A stretch of DNA of 64,000 nucleotides, taken from assembly GCA_040877415.1 (NCBI GenBank), contig JBBDNV010000140.1, forward strand, positions 9,729 to 73,728. Direction: 5' to 3'. Origin of the DNA: JBBDNV01 sp040877415 (GTDB lineage: Bacteria > Planctomycetota > Planctomycetia > Pirellulales > PALSA-1355). Below are positions 59,236 through 64,000 of this stretch, one piece after another. Every line of letters starts with the position of its first letter. Position 1 is the first letter of the stretch. The notes below the pieces were generated by a model. That model did not search any database. It was not told the DNA's origin and was given only the letters and a program-made list of their open reading frames with translations. Made by a program: the position numbers and the translations under genes.

Positions 59236-60092
59236 AGGCACGATCGATCGGGGTTCTCGCGATTGTTCACAGCCTGCTGGCCGCGGCCGCCTGCGCTCTG
59301 GACCGCCAGGTGCCGTGGGGCATCTTCGTGATGAACCGCGACGGCTCCATGGTGCGGCGAGTCGTCCACATCGAAGCCTTTCCCGGGCTTGCCGCGCCGC
59401 GCTGGTCGCATGACGGCCGCCGGCTCGTCTTCGAAGCCCGCGGTACGCAGCCGGGACGCGCCCTGGTCATCGACGCCGATGGCCGCAACCTGCTAGACCT
59501 GGGCGCCGGCGCCGTGCCCGACTGGTCGCCAGACGACAAGCAAGTCATCTTCGAAGTGCCCACCGCCGGCCGCACGACGGTCTGGGTGCAAAACGCCGAC
59601 GGCAAGGGAAACAGTTGGCTGTCGGCGGGCACCGCTCCGCGCTGGTCGCCCGACGGAAGCCAAATCGCCATCTGCGCGCCGCTGCGAGTTTTGGACGTCG
59701 TCAGCGGCGAGTATCAGAACGTGTTCGTCGAGACGGACAACGTCGACGAGACCACGGGCTGCGACTGGTCGCCCGATGGCAAGCGGCTGGCCGCCGTGGT
59801 AAAGCGGGGAGACGGCCGCGAGCTGGTTTTGACCAGCGCCAAACGTGGAGCCCGCGCCTTGCAGGTGCGCTTGCGGGCTCAACTTGACGGTGCTCCCGCC
59901 TGGTCGCCCGACGGCAAGCAGTTTGCCGTGACGATCTACGATCCGAAGCTCAAAGCGCGGCGGATCCACGTGCTGGAGGTCGACGGGGACGATCCGCCCG
60001 TGCTGATTCCCGGCCAGGAAGGTGACAATCGCGACCCGGCCTGGTCGCCCGACGGCCAGCAATTGGCCTTTTCCGGCACGCGGCCGCCGTAG
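59232..60092 (+). CDS. Secreted TolB-like propeller protein, paralogue 3 (WD40 half missing)
   Basis: Product of 286 aa corresponding to the N-terminal half of paralogues 1 and 2: signal (IGVLAIVHSLLAAAACA), IFVMNRDGSMVRRVVHIEAF, then blades AAPRWSHDGRRLVFEARG, VPDWSPDDKQVIFEVP, APRWSPDGSQIAIC, CDWSPDGKRLAAVVKR, APAWSPDGKQFAVT and DPAWSPDGQQLAFSGT. It stops where the WD40 part would begin, so a deletion or early stop after duplication is likely. Starting ATG 59232 overlaps the previous stop (ATGA), so translation is coupled. It may be functional as a single propeller. Confidence 0.83.
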   Translation: MKARSIGVLAIVHSLLAAAACALDRQVPWGIFVMNRDGSMVRRVVHIEAFPGLAAPRWSHDGRRLVFEARGTQPGRALVIDADGRNLLDLGAGAVPDWSPDDKQVIFEVPTAGRTTVWVQNADGKGNSWLSAGTAPRWSPDGSQIAICAPLRVLDVVSGEYQNVFVETDNVDETTGCDWSPDGKRLAAVVKRGDGRELVLTSAKRGARALQVRLRAQLDGAPAWSPDGKQFAVTIYDPKLKARRIHVLEVDGDDPPVLIPGQEGDNRDPAWSPDGQQLAFSGTRPP

Positions 60093-60228
60093 GACAATCG
60101 ACCGTCGAGGACAGCAACCTTGGTTTCACGCGCCCGCCGACCGAACGTGACACAAACGCCGAAGCACAAAGAGGAGTTGTTGACATGATTGCCCGTCGCT
60201 GCGCTCTCGCCGCGCAAGGGAGGCGGTG

Positions 60229-60747
60229 ATGCCGATGATGTCGACGAACTATACAGCGCGTCTGTGTCTCGTGGTTGCCGTGCTAGCCTCGTGCGTCGGG
60301 TGCGATCAGCTCACCAAGCGCATCGCGCGCGAGCGTCTGGAAGGCTCGCCGCCGCGCAGCTTTTTCGCCGACACCGTGCGGTTGATCTACGCCGAAAACC
60401 CGGGCGCTTTTCTGGGCCTGGGCGGCCAATTGCCGCCCCGCGCGCGGTGGGTGCTTTTGATCGCGGTCAATTCGCTCGTGGCCGCGGGTCTTGCCGTGAT
60501 CCTCGTCTGGCACTCGAAAATGCCGGCCCTGCGCGCCGCGGCCTGTGCGCTGTTGCTGGGCGGAGCGGTCGGCAACTTGATCGACCGGGTGCGGTTCGAC
60601 GGGCTGGTGATCGACTTCATGAACCTGGGCGTGGGCCCCTTGCGGACCGGCATCTTCAACGTGGCCGACGTGGCCATCACGGTCGGAGCTGTGCTGTTGG
60701 TCCTACCCCATTTTTGGGAGTGCAAATCGGCCGGTTCGCCGCTATGA
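60229..60747 (+). CDS. lspA: Lipoprotein signal peptidase (signal peptidase II)
   Basis: Inner-membrane aspartyl protease that cleaves prolipoproteins before the lipidated Cys, so it serves the lipoproteins found in this window. The 172-aa product has four membrane helices (LVVAVLASCVGC, WVLLIAVNSLVAAGLAVILV, ALRAAACALLLGGAV, VAITVGAVLLVLPHF) and the family motifs: DQLTKRI, ENPGAFLGLG, the catalytic Asp in GGAVGNLIDRVRF, VIDFMNLG and FNVADVAI with the second Asp. AAGGGAGG (60216-60223) lies five bases before ATG 60229, which decides the start. A 14-codon minigene (60185-60229) ends on the first base of this ATG. Confidence 0.96.
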   Translation: MPMMSTNYTARLCLVVAVLASCVGCDQLTKRIARERLEGSPPRSFFADTVRLIYAENPGAFLGLGGQLPPRARWVLLIAVNSLVAAGLAVILVWHSKMPALRAAACALLLGGAVGNLIDRVRFDGLVIDFMNLGVGPLRTGIFNVADVAITVGAVLLVLPHFWECKSAGSPL

Positions 60748-60810
60748 TGTCACGATACTGATAACGTCCGCCGATCGGCCCCCACGATTGGCGCCAGGGG
60801 AGGCGAAATC

Positions 60811-61668
60811 TTGCGCGTACGGATGCGGATGCTTGCGCGGCTCGTCTCGCTGACGAGTCTGGTCGCCGTCGCTGGTGTCGCGCCGGCCGCCGAGCGCGAC
60901 GCCATTTTGCAGCAAGCCCATGCCTGGGCCCGTTTCGACACGGGTTCGTGGCGGACCGTGCGCATTGTCACCCAAAGCTTCGACGAGCAGGGAAACCCGA
61001 CCGACTCGAGCATCACCGACAACAAAACGACGGTCCAGGAAGTCACGCCCAAGCACGTCACCTTGAAAGTCGAAGTCACGGTGGAAGTGGCCGGCCAGCG
61101 ATTTGGGTCGCAACCGCAGATCATCAAACAGGGCTACGCCGGCGAGACGGTCGGCGAAACCGTTTCGGTCAAGCCGCTCGCGCCCGAAACCATCACCATC
61201 GACGGCCAGCAGGTGCGCTGCGAGACCGAGCAGATCGAGATTCAGGGCGGCGTGACCCGCGAAGTCAGCCTGATCAGTTACGCCCCCCAGCACTTTCCGG
61301 CGATCCTGAAGCGCAAGAGCACGATGCGCGACGCGGCCGACACCAAAACCATGCACGAAGCAACCAGCGAAGTGAAGGCCGTGGACATGGCCCGCCGCGT
61401 GCTCGACGAACGCGTGCCGAAAGACGCCTACCTGGTGCGGCAGGAACAACGAAACGACCGCGGAGTCACCACGACCTGGTCCTGGCACGTGCCTGAAGTG
61501 CCGGGCGAAATCGTCGACCAGTGCTCAAAAAAATTGGACGCCCTTGGCCGGTTGGTCCGCCGTACCACGCTGGAACTGGTCGGTTACGAAATCAAAGGGA
61601 TCGACCCGAGCGACTCCTTTCCTGACTTTGGCCGCCGCCGCGCACGGCGCGCAAGACGTCAACCATAG
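60811..61668 (+). CDS. Secreted hypothetical protein
   Basis: Product of 285 aa. The N-terminal basic segment and hydrophobic core (MRMLARLVSLTSLVAVAGVAPAAE) form a signal peptide. The mature part is beta-rich (KHVTLKVEVTVEVAGQRFG, APETITIDGQQVRCETEQIEIQGG) with a single Cys pair region and ends in an Arg-rich tail. It resembles no named domain. GGGGAGG (60797-60803) lies seven bases before TTG 60811, so TTG is the likely start; ATG 60823 is in frame but too far from that Shine-Dalgarno. Its operon status with lspA is unclear (a 63-base gap). Confidence 0.7.
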   Translation: MRVRMRMLARLVSLTSLVAVAGVAPAAERDAILQQAHAWARFDTGSWRTVRIVTQSFDEQGNPTDSSITDNKTTVQEVTPKHVTLKVEVTVEVAGQRFGSQPQIIKQGYAGETVGETVSVKPLAPETITIDGQQVRCETEQIEIQGGVTREVSLISYAPQHFPAILKRKSTMRDAADTKTMHEATSEVKAVDMARRVLDERVPKDAYLVRQEQRNDRGVTTTWSWHVPEVPGEIVDQCSKKLDALGRLVRRTTLELVGYEIKGIDPSDSFPDFGRRRARRARRQP

Positions 61669-61804
61669 CGCAGATTTCGGGATCGCGAATCACCTCTGTC
61701 GGGTTGCCGCGACCGGCCCCGGACCGCGAAGACGGCGCAATCTGGGTCGCCCCACCGCTTGCGGTCCCGCCGCACGGCGTTGCGCGCCCCTGCCCGACGA
61801 AATC

Positions 61805-61832
61805 TTGAACGTGCTGCGCGCTTGTCTATAAT
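61805..61832 (+). promoter_or_regulatory. Promoter of the DnaJ-like domain gene
   Basis: TTGAAC (61805-61810) and a perfect TATAAT (61827-61832) are 16 bases apart, 52 bases before ATG 61885. Confidence 0.65.
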
Positions 61833-61884
61833 ACAAGTCCCTGTTTCTGGGGGGGATTCGATCGCCTCGCTACGAGTCGCCCGC

Positions 61885-62652
61885 ATGTCCGAGTCGTTCA
61901 ATGGGTACCACGTTTGGCTGGGGATCCCGCCAAACGAGCAGCCCCCGAACTACTACCGCCTGCTAGGGATCACAGCCTTCGAAACCGATTTGGACGTGAT
62001 TGACCACGCCGCGGATCGGCAGATGGCCCACGTACGGACTTTTCAATCGGGCCGCAACGCCGGGCTGTCGCAGCAAATCCTCAACGAATTGGCCGGCGCG
62101 CGCGTGTGCCTGCTCAATCCCCGCCGCAAGGCCGACTACGACGTGCTATTGCGCACCAAGCTGGCGGCGCAAGTGACCCCCGTGCCGGTGGGCAAGGCGC
62201 TGCCCGTCGCGCAGCCGGCGGCCGCCGCCATTCCGCGTGCCGCGCCCGTCGCCAAGCCCTCGGACGACGACGAGTTTGGCATCGAGCCCAGCGCTAGCGC
62301 CCCGTTGGCCAGCCCCGTGATCGACGACGACGAGCTGCTTTCGAGCGATATGCCCAGGTCGGCCCCGGCGATCGAGACCCACGCTCCGCGGAGCCTGGTA
62401 AACCGCGACGCATCCTTGCAGCGCGCCTTGGTTTATGTCTTTACCGCGGTCGTGATCATCATCCTGATCATGCTGCTCTTTGGGATGCTGCGGAGGATCG
62501 TCGGTACGCCCGATTGGAAACAGTGGTTTACCGTGCCGTCCGGTTCCTATTCGTCGCCGAGCGAGCCCGGCGCGGACGGCAAGTCGCCGGCTCCCCCGCC
62601 CAAAGCTCCCACGCCTGCGCCGCCGCACCCCGGCGCAGCTCCAAACTCTTGA
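61885..62652 (+). CDS. Membrane protein with planctomycete DnaJ-like (non-HPD) N-terminal domain
   Basis: Product of 255 aa. Residues 1-95 form a J-domain-like helical unit: NGYHVWLGIPPNEQPPNYYRLLGI, FETDLDVIDHAADRQMAHVRT, LSQQILNELAGARVCLLNPRRKADYDVLLR. The diagnostic HPD tripeptide that activates Hsp70 is absent, so it is not a normal co-chaperone. A long Pro/Ala-rich acidic linker (95-175) precedes one membrane helix (about 181-203) and a short Pro-rich periplasmic tail. This domain is typical of planctomycetes, where it often precedes other modules. ATG 61885 matches the domain start. Confidence 0.85.
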   Translation: MSESFNGYHVWLGIPPNEQPPNYYRLLGITAFETDLDVIDHAADRQMAHVRTFQSGRNAGLSQQILNELAGARVCLLNPRRKADYDVLLRTKLAAQVTPVPVGKALPVAQPAAAAIPRAAPVAKPSDDDEFGIEPSASAPLASPVIDDDELLSSDMPRSAPAIETHAPRSLVNRDASLQRALVYVFTAVVIIILIMLLFGMLRRIVGTPDWKQWFTVPSGSYSSPSEPGADGKSPAPPPKAPTPAPPHPGAAPNS

Positions 62653-62747
62653 AAACAAAGCCGCGCAACCCCCGGCAACCACGACCAGCGGGGACCCTAA
62701 AGCGCGGTCGTCGGTCCACCCGAACGCCCTTGCGGCGAATGGGAACA

Positions 62748-62776
62748 TTGCCAATCGGATGCCCCGGCTGCATAAT
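62748..62776 (+). promoter_or_regulatory. Promoter of guaB
   Basis: TTGCCA (62748-62753) and CATAAT (62771-62776) are 17 bases apart, 39 bases before ATG 62815. Confidence 0.55.
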
Positions 62777-62814
62777 CCTGGATTCTCGACTTTTTACGGC
62801 GGAGCTCTCCTACC

Positions 62815-64000
62815 ATGCGAGACAAAATCACTTCCGTGGGATTCACCTTTGACGACGTGCTGATCGAGCCCCGCCATAGCGCGGTCGTGCCCGCCGAAGT
62901 CGACGTCACCACGCGGCTCACTCGCTCGATCGGGTTGAACATCCCCTTGCTCAGCTCGCCCATGGATACCGTGACCGAAAACGAAATGGCCATCGCCCTG
63001 GCCCAGGAGGGTGGTCTGGGCGTGATCCATAAAAACATGTCGATCGAACGGCAGACCGAGGAGGTCGACAAAGTCAAGCGCAGCGCCAACGGAATCATCA
63101 CGGATCCGGTCACCTTGCCGCCCGATGCTAGCGTCGCCAGGGCGCGCGAAGTGATGGACCAGCACAACGTCTCCGGGGTGCCGATCACCACCGCCGGCCG
63201 GCGCCTGGCGGGAATCCTCACCCGCCGCGACCTGCGGTTTCTCGAAGACACAAAGCTCAAGGTCTCCGACGTGATGACCCGCGAGAACCTTGTGACGGCT
63301 ACGGGAACCGTAACGCTTGAGGAAGCTGAGAAGATTTTGATGACAAAAAAGGTCGAGAAACTTTTGCTGGTTGACGAAAACTACACACTGACCGGCCTGA
63401 TCACGATCAAAGACATCGACATGATGAAGCGGTTTCCCAATGCCTGCAAAGATAGCAAGGGGCGACTGCGCGTCGGGGCCGCCATCGGCGTGCACGACTA
63501 CGAGCGGGCCGAAAGCCTGCTGGCAAAGGACGTCGACGTGCTGGTGGTGGACAGTGCCCACGGGCACTCGGCCAACGTGATCGAGACGGTCAAGAACCTG
63601 AAAAAGCGCTGGGACATCGACGTGGTGGCGGGCAACGTCGCCACGGCGGCCGGCTGTCGCGATTTGATCGACGCCGGCGCCGACGCCGTGAAAGTCGGCA
63701 TCGGTCCCGGCTCGATTTGTACGACCAGAATCATTTCGGGAGTCGGAGTTCCGCAGATCACCGCCATTTACGAGGCCGCCGGCGCAGCCGCCGACGCCAA
63801 GGTTCCGATCATCGCCGACGGCGGAATTCGCTTTTCCGGCGACGTGACCAAGGCCCTGGCCGCCGGGGCCCACGCCGTGATGATCGGCGGGTTATTGGCC
63901 GGCTTGAGCGAAAGCCCCGGCGAACAGATTTTGTACCAGGGACGAAGTTTCAAAGTCTATCGGGGCATGGGATCGCTCGGCGCGATGATGCACGGCTCCA
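62815..64000 (+). CDS. guaB: Inosine-5'-monophosphate dehydrogenase, 3'-truncated by the window edge
   Basis: NAD-dependent oxidation of IMP to XMP, the entry to GMP and the step before GuaA. The frame starts ATG 62815 (MRDKITSVGFTFDDVLIEP) and is open through base 64000, giving at least 395 residues of about 490. Visible are the first barrel half (NIPLLSSPMDTVTENEMA, GLGVIHKNMS), two CBS domains at about 95-205, and the catalytic loop GIGPGSICTTRIISGVGVP with Cys302. Then follow PIIADGGIRFSGDVTKALAAGA and GRSFKVYRGMGSLGAM. GGAG lies 10 bases before the start. Confidence 0.97.
   Translation, partial: MRDKITSVGFTFDDVLIEPRHSAVVPAEVDVTTRLTRSIGLNIPLLSSPMDTVTENEMAIALAQEGGLGVIHKNMSIERQTEEVDKVKRSANGIITDPVTLPPDASVARAREVMDQHNVSGVPITTAGRRLAGILTRRDLRFLEDTKLKVSDVMTRENLVTATGTVTLEEAEKILMTKKVEKLLLVDENYTLTGLITIKDIDMMKRFPNACKDSKGRLRVGAAIGVHDYERAESLLAKDVDVLVVDSAHGHSANVIETVKNLKKRWDIDVVAGNVATAAGCRDLIDAGADAVKVGIGPGSICTTRIISGVGVPQITAIYEAAGAAADAKVPIIADGGIRFSGDVTKALAAGAHAVMIGGLLAGLSESPGEQILYQGRSFKVYRGMGSLGAMMHGS

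Noticed and set aside
57361..59241. A 626-codon minus-strand frame over propeller paralogue 2
   Set aside because: Repetitive shadow of the propeller gene, no independent support.

Overview
This 64 kb, visibly G+C-rich window looks like chromosomal DNA of a planctomycete, most likely of the Pirellulales type. The reasons are: PEP-CTERM proteins, a planctomycete-style DnaJ-like (non-HPD) domain protein, secreted and lipoprotein hypotheticals of the kind found in that group, Cys-rich outer-membrane barrels, a stand-alone mcsA-mcsB pair, a TatC with a very large insertion, mostly single or paired genes rather than long operons, and short palindromic repeats in many intergenic gaps. No tRNA, rRNA, CRISPR array, prophage or complete transposon was seen. 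Lineage is inferred from gene content only.

Layout. 1-9.7 kb: end of a hypothetical gene, OmpA-type lipoprotein, hisH, polA, coaE, rho, ribH, nusB, ftsY. 10-18.3 kb: Cys-rich porin, copper amine oxidase, a small secreted protein, a PII protein behind a structured leader, tatC, manA and a lipoprotein. 18.4-29.3 kb: RsuA/RluB-type pseudouridine synthase, TPR-glycosyltransferase, PEP-CTERM protein, pyrK, rpsT, TPR protein, cobA-hemD fusion, deacetylase-like protein, small membrane protein and a class-V aminotransferase. 29.4-35.3 kb is the most regulatory part: a BlaI repressor with a BlaR1-like M56 peptidase behind a two-operator promoter, then a YtrA-type GntR regulator with an ABC ATPase and permease behind a palindrome that touches the start codon. 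35.4-47 kb: coaD, PEP-CTERM metalloprotease, mcsB/mcsA, trpE, ABM monooxygenase, enolase, small membrane and lipoprotein genes, surE, guaA. 47-64 kb: a nested palindromic insertion, a Cys-rich envelope protein, ettA, DinB-like protein, small basic protein, efpL with two hypotheticals and proC, small secreted proteins, three tandem beta-propeller genes, lspA, a secreted hypothetical, the DnaJ-like membrane protein and the 5' part of guaB.

Working together. Most genes are core housekeeping: purine (guaA, guaB), CoA (coaE, coaD), riboflavin, histidine, tryptophan and proline synthesis, replication, transcription, protein export and translation rescue. Real operons are few: blaI-blaR1, gntR-ABC-permease (overlapping ATGA junctions), the 42.8/43.1 kb membrane pair (GTGA overlap), mcsA-mcsB, the second and third propeller genes, and possibly proC-hyp-hyp-efpL.

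The least ordinary features are non-coding. At least eight kinds of short inverted or tandem repeat sit in the gaps, and several supply the stop codon of the gene before them. One repeat copy is split by a roughly 267-bp element with perfect 16-bp terminal inverted repeats and two more palindromes nested inside. Other points are a probably leaderless GntR operon, an internal Shine-Dalgarno/ATG inside the BlaR1-like gene, a PII protein without the Tyr51 modification site, and a 31-codon ORF followed by a strong terminator.
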